64,000 bases of DNA, from the NCBI RefSeq assembly GCF_030867095.1, contig NC_081828.1:215791978-215855977 (forward strand), written 5' to 3'. The stretch's first letter is position 1, and the number at the start of each line of letters is the position of its first letter. This document shows positions 47,001 to 57,954 of this stretch, in pieces. Below the pieces are notes generated by a model. It was not told where the DNA came from. It did not search any database and saw only the letters and a program-made list of their open reading frames with translations. A program made the position numbers and the translations under genes. This DNA comes from Alligator mississippiensis. Taxonomy: Eukaryota; Chordata; Crocodylia; Alligatoridae.

Positions 47001-50000
47001 AAGGCTTCCTTAAATTCTGAGAGACGCACAAAGACAAACAGAAAGAGAAAGAGATTGATGTTAAACTGCTTCATATGAAGTAACAACTAACCTGAACCTT
47101 CACCCAAACTCTAGCTCAGCAGGGCCTTGCACTCTTTCTTTTGTAACTAGGAAGGGTGGGGGGAGGAATCTGATTAACTTTTCTTGTTGCTGTTATCTTA
47201 AATGTTTGCATTCCTCCTCCCCTGCACTTCCTAGCTCCATGCAGGAATTCAACCAGAGAGGTCAAATGGTCCTTCTTGTGGTATTTCCGGATCAAGAAAT
47301 ACAGGAGAGCTCATGGGAAAGGCTAACCTTGGGGACCTTGCAGCTCAGCATGGTACGAGATTCAGTAGCCCTTCTTCAGTGCACTTCTTGGACAGCAACC
47401 CTTGGCATGGGTCATGAGTAGGGTTTAGAAGATAGAGACCTACTCTATGGGGTGCGGCAGCCAAATGGCTATGGTGTCGACGGTTCCTGAGTTGAAGCCT
47501 TGCTCCTAAATTGTGTTACAGTTGGTTCAGTAAAGCTTCTCAGACTTTCCCTGGCTCTCTTATGGTCCCTCCCCACAATTCCCCTTTTTTTTTTTTCCTG
47601 TTTCCCTCTCAAGAACATTTCCCTGACTGGCAGGAGAGATGGTGTTCAATACCGTCTTGTTCTCTGAGCCCTCTTAGGGGTGGTTGGACATGTCCACACT
47701 GGCTCCACACTTCCCCATTGCAGGGGCTCTCTGCAACCACTGCCTGTTTGAAATCTTTAGCTTCTTGCTATGCTGTCTAAGCACCTAGGGAAGTGAAGAG
47801 GGTACCTAAGCTTCCAGCTTAGTTTGCAATGGGCCTTTGAGGGTCACATCTATACTGTTCTCCTAGCACATCACCATGGTCCTAGATCCCTCCCATTTGT
47901 TCTCAAGATGGACACCATGGGGAGTGCAGGTTCAAAACACCCCTAAGACATTTATCTCCTTTATTGCAAGGTTTGGGCATGAAGCTGGGTCGGTGTTTAG
48001 TAGCCGTCCCAGCGTAGCAAGGAGACAGTGCCAATCTGGCCTTGCAATGCCTGCTAATGGAATAGGAAGCCACGCAGGCACACATAGCTCCTATTTTTTT
48101 TTCATCCTAATGAAACTACACCGTAATCAAAGCACTGGCCTGTGGGTTTGGAAGCTCATTTCTGTCAATAGACAAAAAGCATCTCTTCCTCTGTGCACTT
48201 TGGCCAGTGCCCGTGTACTCAAAGCAGGGAAGCCAATGCTGCTGTTGCCTCTTTCATACTCCAGTTAGCCGTTAAACCACTGGCAGCATTTATGGATATT
48301 TTCTTATGACTAACTGCTACTTCTGCCTTCAGCTTGAATTGCTTTTATTCTTCTCTGCTTAGCAAGCTGGAGTGAAAGAGGCCAGAAATACCCTGCCCAG
48401 TACACACACCTAGCCCCCGCCAGTTCATTCCATTGGCAACCCAGTAAAGAAAACTGGTAACAGAGCGTGTATTTCACATTGCTCCATCCAAGACCCGTTC
48501 TTTCCCATATGAAAAAATAGTTTGGGGTGCCATCATAGCACCAGATCATGGGCATAAAGTAGAGTTGTCTTGTCAAGATCCACATCATAATAGCCTTGAA
48601 AGGAGAAGCTTGCCAGAGCTAATTCTGCACAGCAGGTTTGAGAGGGAAAACCCAGCACACAGAAAACATTTCAAACCCACTCCAAGGTAACTTGTGCTGT
48701 GTTTGGAAACATTTTGCCGGTGCGAGGGTGGCATAAAGTGGGTGCATCTACATGCGATGCTAACTGTGCAGTAGTCTAATAACACTGGACAGCAGCACAT
48801 CACAGCACAAGCAGTGCTAGTACACTACTGCACAGTATTATTAGCCTACTGTGCAGTAGTGTCACTAAAAAGGCATACATCCACACTACTGCAGTGACTC
48901 TATTTACTGCTCATTTATTTAGTACTTGATTATACAAGTAGTAAATTAAATGTGCAGTAACCACTGTGCATGTAGACGCGCCCGGTAAGTATGTGATTTA
49001 ACCCCTAAAGTTACTTCCTAATTCTCAGGCTACTCAAGTATCGCTCAGAGCAGCCTCTGAGTGATACTGGAGTAGTCTATGGTCTTAGGGACCATAACAT
49101 ATGGTTATGGTCCCTAAGAAACCGTACTGCAGCTGCGAGTGGGCATAGCAGAATGGGGCTTATCCTGCTGATGGCTACACCCACAACTCTCCCCCTTTGC
49201 CTATGTTATTAAATAAACTTTACCAAGGTCATTAGACCTGATTGGCATTTACACTTATGACCCTTTCCAAACTCCGGCATTGTGAAAAAGAGTTAACATG
49301 GGTGTGTATTAAGCTTTACTTCACCTGAGCATTGTAAAAGAGCTTGAGCATAGACAAGAATCAGGCTCATTGACTTTATATTGCATCAGTAGTTCATTAG
49401 CAGAGAGATCCCACAAGAATGGTCCTCTCCTGGACTTGCCTCTTCCGTGACTTTAATCCACCTCTTCTTAGGATCAAGAGGGGATGTTTTATGGGGTGTC
49501 CAGTGACCTGTGACTAACAGATCATGGCTACATAGGGCTGAACTCAGCTCTCTCCCCACCAAAATCACAAGCTAAAGGAGGGCACTCTTCAGTAGAAGCA
49601 GGAGGATGTTCCAGATGTGGTCGCCACCTGACATAGGATGATACAATCCTGCAACACACTTTTAAAATGTGTTAGTGGCTGGTCCATATTGAAGGGAACA
49701 GGCTGCCACTTCTTCCAGCTCAAGAGGTGACTCCTGTTTTAATGGCACAGGTCCGTGCTACCATGCTGATGGTCCTGCTGACCACTGGAGGAGATGCTTT
49801 CTGGAGTCACATCCAGACCCCCAATGGGACAAGCAGAAACAACCAAGAGATGATCACTGAATTAGATCTGAAACAGGTCACAGGGCTAAGCGTAGTTGTG
49901 CAGACAGTCAGCAACCATGAGCCAGAACTGCCTGAGCCCCTGCACTCTCATACTTTGCCATTGCCCAAAGCAGGTGGACACATCTGGGAACTGTGACTAG

Positions 50001-52857
50001 CAACCATTACTGCCACAGCCCAAAAGCCTAGGTATAACCCTATGATGTACTTTCCCAAGGAGGCATTAACCTTTGCAACAAGGCAGGAGTTTGTGCCCAT
50101 CATTTTACAAGGGAGGAAGCTGAGATGCAACGAGAAGAAAGCTCATATTAGGGTTTCTCCAGCATTGCTGATTGCCAGAAAGTATCTACATCCAGTTCTT
50201 CCTTGTTCCTGATGCTCTCCAAGCTGGAGGCAGTCATCCTGCAGCTAGCAGAGGATGCTGGACCTTCTTGCAGGGCTCTAGAGAGGCAGTGTCAGGGATG
50301 CAGGAGGAGCCGTGTGAATAGTAGTGTCAGAAACTGTGGTCTGATCCCTCCTCTGGCACACTTGGCTCTTGAGAGACATGAGGCCTAGGCAGATGCCCTC
50401 AGAAGCTGAGTTTCTGGATGCTTTCCCCTGCACATTGTTGCCAGGGATGATGTCCCTCAGTCTGATCCTGCCCAGCCTGGCTGGTTATTATCACTCCTTT
50501 TACTGTGAATTGGCCTGCAGACCACAGCCCTTCTTTCACAGCTGTGAAAGTGGCCCCTCCAGCCTGCCTTTGCTGTGGCTTTTCTTTGCGTGAAGCTGCA
50601 CAAACACACAGGGCACTGCTCTCTGAGACCTCACACACAAACACCAGCCTTTGCTGAGGTTTTCTCTATCTGTTCAGCTGACTCGGCCATTAGCAGGAGG
50701 TTTGGGGACAGGCCTTCTCCAGATTGCCCCCCCCCCCCCGGGTTTTCTATACGCCCCTTTTTTGTCTTCTCCACTCCCCTGTCCTTGCAGCAGCAGGATG
50801 AACAGCAGTAACTCCTTGCATGAGGCCATTCAACAAGCCCTCCCCTCCATCTCCCTACACCATCCTCCTCTCCATTCGCCTCCCATTCTGCAAACCCAAG
50901 GAAACCAGGCTGCCGGTCAGCTCATTTCAGAAACATACTCTGGCCATTTTATATCATCAGCTTTACCTTCCAAATGTCTTATGGTAAGGACCACTGAGCA
51001 AAGGGAGAGGGCAGAGGAGCCCGTTCAACCGCAGCTCCAGCCGGGAGGATCCAGCTGTTGTGCAGCCCTTTTGTGCCCCCTGGTATAAAGAGGATGGCTT
51101 ACAGCTCAGAATCAGTCCTGTGAGCTCTGTGACCCATCATCTGAGAGGATAGAGCCTATGTTTCACAGGTCTTGTCCTCCTTAGGGGTTGGGAAACATGC
51201 TTAGGGACATGAAAGGGCCAGCTTTGGTTCAGCATCGGTATGGGTACACGTGAGACCTCAAGGCATGGATTGCTAGAATCTGGGTCTGCCCCCAAAAACA
51301 TGCATCCAGTTTAACCATGCAGATCTGTTAGTGTTAGACAGGAGACTAAGGCTGAGGTTGCAAGGTGGAGTGACTTTCCAAAGGTTGCCGAGCTACTCAG
51401 TGGCAGAACAGGTCACAGAAACTGCTTCTTCCAAGCCTACAGCATTCATCTAGCAAAATCTGGCTGGGAAAAACCCCTGGCAGTGGCAGTGAGCGGCCTC
51501 ACTGTGTCCCCTGTAGTCACCCAGGATCCCCAAAGGACTTTCATCTGCTTCAAATGACTTGTTTTGTGGTTGCTACCTCTGAGAAGCTTGTATCGTTCCA
51601 GTTTTTAAGACCCAGCAGAAGAACCCATCATATGCTCAACTGTATGCTCCAGTTACATCTCAAGAAATAGGCCAGCTGTGGCATGTGGCCTTCACAGCAG
51701 CCCGTGCATGGGGCTGGTATGTCATTTGTTTGGATGGGGCTGGTGATTAGGAAATTGGAATGGGCGTTTGCTTTTGACCCCCAAAATATATACGCTTCCT
51801 GAGTTCTGGAGAGTCATCATGTAACTGAAACAGATTCAGTCCAAATCGAAGCCAAGGAATTTTTTTTCCAAGGGGGAGAAGGGCTGTCTTGTCCAGAGAA
51901 AGAGCATGTTTGTTGCATGGGGTTATTCTCACACACTGGGGAGCAGGGGAATGCGTATTGTCCTGAGTGCAATATAATCATAAAATCACAGAAAAGGAGA
52001 GTTGAAAGAGATATTCAGGAGGTCACATCTAGTCCAACCCCCTGCTCCAAGCAGGACCAGCCCCACCTGCATCATCCCAGGCAAAGGTTTGTCTAGCTGG
52101 GTATTCAAAACCTCCAAGGATGGAGAGTCCACCACCTCTCTGGGTAACCTGTTCCAGTGCTTCACCACCCTCCTCGTGAAAAAGTTTTTCCTAATATCCA
52201 ACCTCAACTTCCCTTGCTGCAGCTTGAGCCCATTGCTCCTTGTCCTGCCATCTGCCCCCACTGAGAACAGCCCAGCTCCATCCTCTTTGCACCCTGCTGC
52301 AGGGAGGTGAAGGCTGCTATTCAATCCCCCTCGGTCTTCTCTTCTCCAGACTAAATCAGCCCAGTCCCCTCAGCAAACTCATCTGCAATGGAGTAGACGT
52401 AAATGGTCCCACCTTGAGCTAGGGATTGGACTAAATCACTTCTTGAGGTCCCTTGGGGCCCTCTTTTTCTCTGATACTACAGCACCTACATCAGACTGCC
52501 ATCTTGAGAGAGTTGCATCTGTGTCCTCTCCTGACTACAGAACAAATGTCTTGCCGAATAGGATCTGGAGTAAATTACTTAGGAGTAAAAGTACAGTGTG
52601 CCCATGCTGAGAGCCTCTTGCTATGGCTTTATGTAGTACAATGCAGCACTGATCTCATACAGGACTTCTAGGTTTGATCATCCGGCAGATACTACTTCTA
52701 ATAAAGGCAAATAGCAAAGCACTTAGCTAAACCACCCTTGTGTCAAGGAGTGATAATCTCATTTTTGTTCTGCCCCGCACATGGCAGTGAGAGTATTTAC
52801 TGAGGATTAAGTGATGCAAACCTACTCACCTTCAATCTGTTCAGGTGTGAATTCAAC
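40231..52857 (-). CDS. MYL3: Myosin essential light chain, MYL3-like; coding exons 2-6 (exon 1 not found)
   Basis: Split gene encoding the essential light chain that wraps the lever-arm IQ helix of myosin II heavy chain; MYL3 is the slow-skeletal/ventricular form. Exons are join(52830-52857, 46867-47016, 44920-45093, 41817-41894, 40231-40259), all with AG/GT junctions in a consistent frame, giving 152 residues and TGA. Human MYL3 has 195 residues with 43 in exon 1, so the total fits exactly if exon 1 is the only missing part. Choice of paralog rests on VEFTPEQIE (MYL3 [12 protein letters not shown]4 IDFTADQIE), [19 protein letters not shown] (MYL3 has KDTG, MYL4 KEQG) and [18 protein letters not shown] (MYL4 reads GEKMTEAEVEQLLAGQED). 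The comparisons are from memory of the human proteins. No frameshift or internal stop is seen, so the gene looks functional. MYL1, MYL4 and MYL6 are less good alternatives. Confidence 0.88.
40662..41066. repeat. TG/TA microsatellite cluster with inverted arms (MYL3 intron 5)
   Basis: A TG run at 40739-40805 is framed by inverted arms 40680-40709 and 40820-40849 (28 of 30 bases complementary). TA-rich runs follow at 40913-40960 and 40983-41020. 41028-41058 repeats 'tctattattcccctaattct', related to the left arm flank. Confidence 0.9.
41300..41404 (-). repeat. Penelope-type 3' tail (MYL3 intron 5)
   Basis: Minus strand reads 'tgcatttgaaagcttgttta' and 'tttggtccaataaaagat' then 'accacc', as in other dispersed tails. 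Confidence 0.55.
41817..41894 (-). CDS. MYL3: MYL3 exon 5 (fourth EF-hand-like motif)
   Basis: 78 bp with acceptor CCTAG and donor GAAG|GTAAGA. It completes the split Gly, then reads [20 protein letters not shown] followed by CINYE and the first base of an Ala codon. This exon gives the clearest MYL3-versus-MYL4 discrimination. A 1.56-kb intron holding a large microsatellite cluster separates it from exon 6. Confidence 0.94.
42260..42745. mobile_element. Putative hAT-like nonautonomous element (MYL3 intron 4)
   Basis: Imperfect inverted ends 'ctagggctcagtacagac' and 'gtagtttctgtccctag'. The interior has 'attgaaccaatcagcaag' and a GC-rich middle. Target duplication not evident. Confidence 0.5.
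42914..42970. mobile_element. Fragment of the 'ctactgtgcagtag' MITE family, copy 3
   Basis: 'gagctactgtgcagtag' followed by the terminal word 'tgtctcgtgtagatgcagcc'; only one end remains. Lies in MYL3 intron 4. Confidence 0.7.
44484..44690 (-). repeat. CR1-type 3' end fragment (MYL3 intron 4)
   Basis: Plus strand 'cataagaacatgagaag' and 'ggtcagaccagtggtccatc' is the reverse complement of the tail seen at the window start and at 2.9-3.0 kb. Confidence 0.6.
44694..44830 (-). repeat. Second, adjacent CR1-type 3' end fragment
   Basis: 'aagaacataagatctgccat' and 'gagtcaggccaataatcc' repeat the motif of the neighbouring fragment in the same direction. Either a tandem insertion or a duplication. 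Confidence 0.5.
44920..45093 (-). CDS. MYL3: MYL3 exon 4 (central helix and third EF-hand-like motif)
   Basis: 174 bp with acceptor TTGCAG and donor CTGG|GTAAGG. It begins at a split Glu followed by [15 protein letters not shown], then [18 protein letters not shown] and ends at HVLATLG. The 174-bp size matches the homologous exon of other vertebrate alkali light chain genes as I recall them. The last Gly codon is split with exon 5. Confidence 0.95.
45990..46085 (-). repeat. Penelope-type 3' tail (MYL3 intron 3)
   Basis: Minus strand reads 'aagaagggcactttgtgatc' and 'aaaagcttgtgcaata', then 'agtaaaagatactac'. Confidence 0.55.
46195..46360 (+). repeat. CR1 LINE 3' tail (MYL3 intron 3)
   Basis: Contains 'ttgctggggtcatctgacc', 'ggggctggacctagtgatc' and ends 'ctatctatgaatctatga'. 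Related to the subfamily at 9.7 and 27.4 kb. Confidence 0.85.
46867..47016 (-). CDS. MYL3: MYL3 exon 3 (first EF-hand-like lobe)
   Basis: 150 bp with acceptor CTCAG and donor GAAG|GTGGGT. It encodes 49 full codons plus split Glu codons at both ends, from [12 protein letters not shown] through [17 protein letters not shown] to a KPE end. This is EF-hand 1 and the linker helix of an essential light chain. The first loop ([12 protein letters not shown]) lacks the acidic ligand set of a working calcium loop, as usual for vertebrate ELCs. Confidence 0.95.
48740..48983. mobile_element. MITE of the 'ctactgtgcagtag' family, copy 4 (MYL3 intron 2)
   Basis: Ends 'gggtgcatctacatg' and 'catgtagacgcgccc' are inverted repeats. 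Interior 'actgcacagtattattagcc' and 'ctactgtgcagtagtg' repeats. 244 bp. Confidence 0.82.
51335..51425 (-). repeat. MIR-like SINE fragment (MYL3 intron 2)
   Basis: 'gagtgactttccaaaggttg' and 'gagctactcagtggcagaac' match the reverse complement of the MIR 3' half, diverged. Confidence 0.5.
51976..52380 (-). repeat. CR1 LINE 3' region (MYL3 intron 2)
   Basis: Minus-strand remnants [20 protein letters not shown] and [14 protein letters not shown]. Plus strand begins 'atcataaaatcacagaaaag'. Same subfamily as 53.3 and 18.7 kb. Confidence 0.92.
52415..52482 (+). repeat. Short CR1 tail fragment
   Basis: 'gagctagggattggactaaa' then 'cacttcttgaggtccctt' is a plus-strand CR1 tail just beyond the minus-strand copy. 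Confidence 0.5.
52830..52857 (-). CDS. MYL3: MYL3 exon 2, 28-bp microexon
   Basis: Reads VEFTPEQIE plus the first base of a Glu codon. It is preceded by a pyrimidine-rich tract ending in CAG and followed by GTGAGT. A 28-bp exon at this point is characteristic of the vertebrate MLC1/3 family, and it demands that exon 1 end on a codon boundary (phase 0). The residues are the start of helix A in the first EF-hand-like lobe. Confidence 0.92.
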
Positions 52858-53257
52858 CTGAAAAAGAGTAAGAAAATAAAAGATCAGAGATTAACTGCTC
52901 TGCTGAAGTCCCTTGGCTCTAGACATCTCTGCAGAAGAATGATACAATAATAAAGAATGAGGGTGGGAAAGGACCATCCCTGCTGACCATAATACCATAG
53001 GAATTACTGATGAAAAAGAATTGTTAAATATTGAATCCAGATCTTACTGGCATGCCTGGATGGGTCCCTGCAGCATAAGGCTCTAGGACAACAGGGAAAC
53101 ATGATACACACAAGGGCTGGGCATTTCTAAGTCCCTGGGGATGTGGCCAGGCTCAGGTTGAAGTCAGAAAAGAGTGACTAAAGTCTCAATTGTCCAGGGC
53201 TTCAAAGGGTGTAAGCTGACTTGAATCCATAGAAGTGGATGGGCCTTTGCTGATTTG

Positions 53258-53985
53258 AATCATAGAATTATAAAAGGATACTCAGGAGGTCACATCTGGT
53301 CCAACCCCCTGCTCACAGCAGGACCAGCCCCAACTACATCATCCCAGCCAAGGCTTTGTCTAGCCAAGTCTTCAAAACCTCCAAGGATGGAGAGTCCACC
53401 ACCTCTCTGGGTAACCTGTTCCAGTGCTTCACTGCCCTCCTCGTGAAAAAGTTTTTCCTAATATCCAACCTCAGCTTCCCTTGCTGCAGCTTGAGCCCAT
53501 TGCTCCTTGTCCTGTCATCTGCCCCCACTGAGCACAGCCCAGCTCCATTCTCTTTGCAACCTCCTGCAGGGAGGTGAAGGCTGCTATTAAATCCCTACCT
53601 TCATCTTCTCTTTTCTAGACTAAATCAGCCCAGGTCCCCAGTCTCTCCTCACCAGTCCTGTCCCCCAGCTCCTGAAAGATTTCCATTGCCCTCCACTGGA
53701 CTGTCTCCAATGTGTCCACATCCTTTCTGTAGGGGAAGAATCACTTCCTTCAGTCTGCTGACAATGCTTCTACTAATAAAGCCCAGGATGGGGTTAGCCT
53801 TCTTGGCACCAAGGACACACTGCTGGCTCCTATCCATCTTCTTGTCCACTGTCACCCCCAGGTCCTTTTCTGCAGAGCTGCTGCTTGGCCAGTTGGTCCC
53901 AAACTTGCAGCAGTGCATGAGACTCTTCCATACTAAATGCAGGATTTTGCACTTGCCCTTGTTGAACCTCATGAGATTTCCTTAT
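53258..53985 (-). repeat. CR1 LINE, longer 3' copy
   Basis: Minus-strand protein remnants from upstream to downstream: MRFNKGKCKILHL, EKDLGVTVDKKMDRSQQC, FISRSIVSRLKEVILPL, then [20 protein letters not shown] and WLDKALAGMM. Frame broken in several places; catalytic core absent. Confidence 0.92.
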
Positions 53986-54689
53986 AATCTCATGATTATA
54001 ATGGTTGATTTCTTATCATCTTCAACTCTTTAATATTCAGCCTCTTCTTTACATAGATAAATGCAGTTCACCTTGCCCTCAGTGAGGTATCTACCCATTT
54101 CTGCAGTGTGGGCTTCCATGAAGTCTCAATGCATGCCATTGCCAGCCACGTGGGCACCTCTACAGATGGGGTCCTTCTTGAAGTGCTTGTCTATACCAGG
54201 GAGATCTGAAAATCATAATCACTTGTAGCCTGACATTTTAGCTGGCTTTCCAGCAAGCTTGAAACTGAGTCCCCAGGGAGACTGGTCAGACAGATGGATT
54301 TAGTTGGAAGGCATGTAAAATGCAGCCCTTTGGCTCTGGCCCAAATGGGCAGGAACCGTAAGCCAGCGGCTGTCCCCCTGCTCTGGCCAGCAGGAAGATG
54401 TGTGATGTCTAGATGGGTGGGGGCCGAAGGTGCAATTTATTCCACACTGGGAAAAGTAGCGTTGTGCAGAATGATATATTGCTTTGGTGCATATTGTCCT
54501 CATGAGACCTATGCTTCTCGAGGCCAAACCATTTATCAACCAGATCACACGCCCCTATTCTTGATGGGCAGCACCACATGGGTGCTGGTTTTGTGTGGCT
54601 TATGTTGTTGGCAGGTAACCATGCTGGAGTTGAGTGAACTGCCCTCTTCCTCTGTCTACTCCAGTGCCTTGCTTCCCCATCTCATCCCA
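53986..54689. other. Unassigned sequence
   Basis: A 187-codon open frame (54294-54857 +) runs into the CA-rich tract and is not supported as a gene. Confidence 0.4.
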
Positions 54690-54935
54690 CAACCACACAT
54701 TATGTACGCATTCCAGCAGACACGTGCACACCGATGCACAGCATGCACACCAGCATCCATGCATTGCAGTAGACACCCACACACAAATGCACAACCTTCA
54801 CACATGTGGCATACACACCAGACCTGCACTCCATTGTACACATTCACAGGATCATAACTAGGTGCATGCACGCAAACCCACGGCACACGACATACGTTGC
54901 AGTACACACACACGCACACTTGCATATTCTAGGTC
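54690..54935. repeat. CA-rich low-complexity tract
   Basis: Degenerate 'cacacc/gcacac/tgcaca' sequence, open in several frames on both strands because stops are rare in such repeats. Confidence 0.75.
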
Positions 54936-56315
54936 AAACTTCCCTCTTGAAGCCCAACAACCACTCTTTGCTCTCCTGCTTTCACGTTCAATTACTCATT
55001 TTGAAATGTGGCTCATTGGTAGGTTCACGGCAGATTAAGTCAAAAAACCTGCACCAATTGGCAAAGGTTGTGCATCTCAAATTCATGTGGCTTTACTGTG
55101 AAATCAAAGAGATGCTGGTCTGATGGGGTCCAGATGAGAAGTCAGGTGCTTCTCATGTTGGAGTTTTTATCTGAAACTCAAAGCCACCTAGATTCAAGTC
55201 TCAAAATAATAGGAGCCCAGGGAGGAGTGATCTGAAGAGCCGGGACAAATTATCAGGAGGGCGGGGCATGTATTGGGCCACAGCAGGGATCCATTTTCCA
55301 TTACGAGAAAGTTGGCTGCAATGTAGAAGGGCTTGTCAGGAACGAGATACTCCGATCCTTACTACTGACCTCCTGTTTGACCTTGACCAAGTCACCTAGG
55401 GCAGACTCCTATTTCCTCTTATGGGCTTAAATGGCATTTACCCAGATGCATAAACACCACCTTGGGCACTTACTTATGGTTTGCCATCCTATGTCCACCT
55501 TTTGTCCAACTACTCAGTTGGTTCAATAAAAAGATCTACCCGAAGGACCTGGCCCATGGATGTCCGAGCTCTTGTGCACATGCTGTAGTCTGTATGCTTC
55601 GCTGGGAAGGTGCATGGCTCTGTACAAATGTACCTAAGCATAGATCCTGAAATGATCAAGACAGCAACCTCTCCACCTAGCTTGTCCTTTTGCTGCTGGC
55701 TACATATACCTTCTTCTTCTGGCTGCCCAGGGGCCTGGCTTCAAGAGAAGATTAATGAGTGTCTAACCTGTGGTATTTAGAAGTTTGTGCTAAGAAGAAG
55801 AGATGCAGATTTAAACCTCTCTGGCCAAGGGGACTGAGAACCTGTATCCCCCACTGCATGGGTGACTGCCCCTAATCAGTTGACTATTGGGTTAACATGT
55901 ACCCACCTCTACTCAGCATTGATTTTTGCCCAGATGCATTTTTGTGACTTATGTTTGCCTCTGGTACACAAATGGGTAGCCACGTCCTCCAAGAGCATGG
56001 CCTATGGCATGCACTTGGTAGCTAGGTGAATGCCTAGGCACACACGCTGCCTGCAGAGTGGGATCATAAGTGTCCACAAGTGCAAAAACAGCAGTTACAT
56101 GGCTGGGTAAGTGCCACACGGATGTGTCCCGTGAAACAGTAATCCGTCCTTAGCCTCCCTGCATGGATCCAGGGAGGAAGTATGCATGCTACGGGTTCCA
56201 CCAGATTACCTGTAATCTCCCATGCCTCCAACACTATCCCTGCCAACACTGAATTGGCCTGATAGATACAGAGTGAATTAATCTTCTCTTGGATCCACAA
56301 CACAGAAGGGAGTCC
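54936..56315. other. Mostly unassigned
   Basis: 55510-55555 'cagttggttcaataaaaaga' may be a weak Penelope-type tail. No exon resembling MYL3 exon 1 (MAPKKPEPKK-like start, Pro/Ala-rich) is visible. Confidence 0.4.
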
Positions 56316-56750
56316 AGTGGAGGGCAGCAAAAATGGTTTGGGGGCTGGGGCACATGACTTATGAGGAGAGGCTGAGGGAACTGGGCTTATTGAGTCTAAA
56401 GAAGAGGAGACTGAAAGGGGGTTTAATAGCAGCCTTCAACTACAGGAAGGGTTGCTCCAAGGAGGATGGAGCTAGGCTGTGCTCAGTGGGAGCAGATGAC
56501 AGGACAAGGAGCAATGGGCTCTAGTTGCAGCAAGGGAGGTTTAGGTTAGATATTAGGAAGGATTTTCTCTCTAGGAGGGCAGTAAAACACCAGAACAGGT
56601 TACCCACAGAGGTGGTGAACTCTCCATCCTTGGAGGTTTTGAAGACCTAGATGATGTAGTTGGGGCTGGTCCTGCTTGGAGCAGGGGTTGGACTAGATGT
56701 GACCTCCTGAGCTCCCTTCAACCCTCATTTTTTAGGACTCTATGACATCC
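56316..56750 (+). repeat. CR1 LINE 3' region
   Basis: Contains MTYEERLRELGLLSLKKRRL and GARLCSVGADDRTRSNGL remnants, the tail 'gatgtagttggggctggtcc' and end 'aggactctatgacatcc'. Its tail and flank are duplicated at 58.9 kb. Confidence 0.9.
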
Positions 56751-56980
56751 AGGTCTGGTTTCTGCCTCTAAATATCCCAAGCAACAGCAGTAGTATAGAT
56801 TGGGTTTGGGGTCTTTTAACCACCTAACCCTCAGGACAGGTCAAGTTGATAATAAGAATACCCACTACTTCCACAGCACTTTTCATTCATGGATTTCAAA
56901 GTGCTTTGGAAAGGAGAAGTATAATTATCCCCATGTTACAGGTGACAAGACAGAGGCACAGGAACACGCAGGGTCTATAG
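56661..56980 (+). repeat. Duplicated block, copy A
   Basis: 320 bp spanning the CR1 tail and the following 230 bp, matching 58921-59241 with about 16 differences counted by eye. Confidence 0.92.
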
Positions 56981-57055
56981 TCACCCAGCACAAGACCTAG
57001 GAATGGGATTTGGGTCTCTTGGGTGCTAGTACCACTCTCTCTCCACTGAAAAGCA
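56866..57055 (-). repeat. MIR-type SINE
   Basis: 'attatccccatgttacaggt' and 'agacagaggcacagg', then 'tctatagtcacccagc', match the reverse complement of MIR. The first 115 bp is part of the duplicated block. Confidence 0.6.
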
Positions 57056-57954
57056 CCATGTTTGATAGAAAGCTGGTCTTCAGTGTCCTTCCCATGTAGC
57101 TGCACCGAAGGTAGATCATTCCTGCTATAAACTATATCACAGATGAGGGGCTGGAGAGATTTTCCTTGAGGTCAGGTTATCTCAGGTTTTCCTGCTGCAA
57201 GCACACTTGATCCATCCTCTGAAGTGTCAACTGGTGGCCAGTGCTGGAAATGGGATATTTGGCTAGGTTGACTTCTGGTCTACTCCTGGTTGTCCATGCC
57301 CATGACAGTCCCTCATGCAGACTGGTGAATGCAAAGCTGTGCAGATGGAAATCGGAGGAGAGGAGGAGGTTGGTGCAGTGACGGTCTGTGTGTGGCTCCT
57401 CTTGCCACGGTGTTTGAAAAGCTTCACAGTGTCAGGAGCTGGAGGATTTTGATGGACGGATGTCATAGCAACCCGAGAAGGGTTGGTAACAAATACTAAC
57501 GAGGTTGCCAGTGCTGCCACCTCGGCATGGCTTCCTCTTGGAAACCAGCATGAATATGTGGGTGGTATCTCATGCTATTTTCTCCCCTCTCTGGGAAAAA
57601 ACCACCGCAGAGTTATTGGGAGCAGCGAGTCATCAGTTACCCGGCCACAAGCTACCACTGAAAATGGATGGGAAACAAAGCAGGCCTCTGAACTATATTT
57701 AGATTCAATATAGTTTTCAAAAGCAAAGTGCAGTTCTCGAGATCAAAGTGTTCCCAGAGGTCTCCATTTCACGACCGGGCATGGAGATAGGGAGATGGGG
57801 AGGGAGAGAGACCCCAGGTTCGTTGGCTTAAAAAAAAGGTAAGTAATATGCAGCCCCCAACTTCAGGCACTAGTCCGGAGGTGTTACGTATTGCCCAGGA
57901 ACCTGTGATTACAGGGGATGGAGAGCTTTTGAAAAGCTGGTTGTTTTGGCTCTA
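57056..57954. other. Non-repetitive stretch upstream of MYL3 exon 2
   Basis: No exon recognised. It contains a perfect MEF2-type word at 57693-57702 and is free of recognised repeats, so it is a candidate regulatory stretch only by position and motif. Confidence 0.4.
57693..57702. promoter_or_regulatory. MEF2-type site (CTATATTTAG)
   Basis: Fits CTA(A/T)4TAG exactly. MEF2 sites are known in cardiac light chain regulation, and this one lies 4.8 kb upstream of MYL3 exon 2, presumably in intron 1 or the 5' flank. One 10-bp match in 64 kb of AT-leaning DNA can be chance. Confidence 0.25.

Noticed and set aside
54294-54857. 187-codon open frame on the plus strand
   Set aside because: It runs into degenerate CA repeats, has overlapping open frames on the other strand and no recognisable domain.
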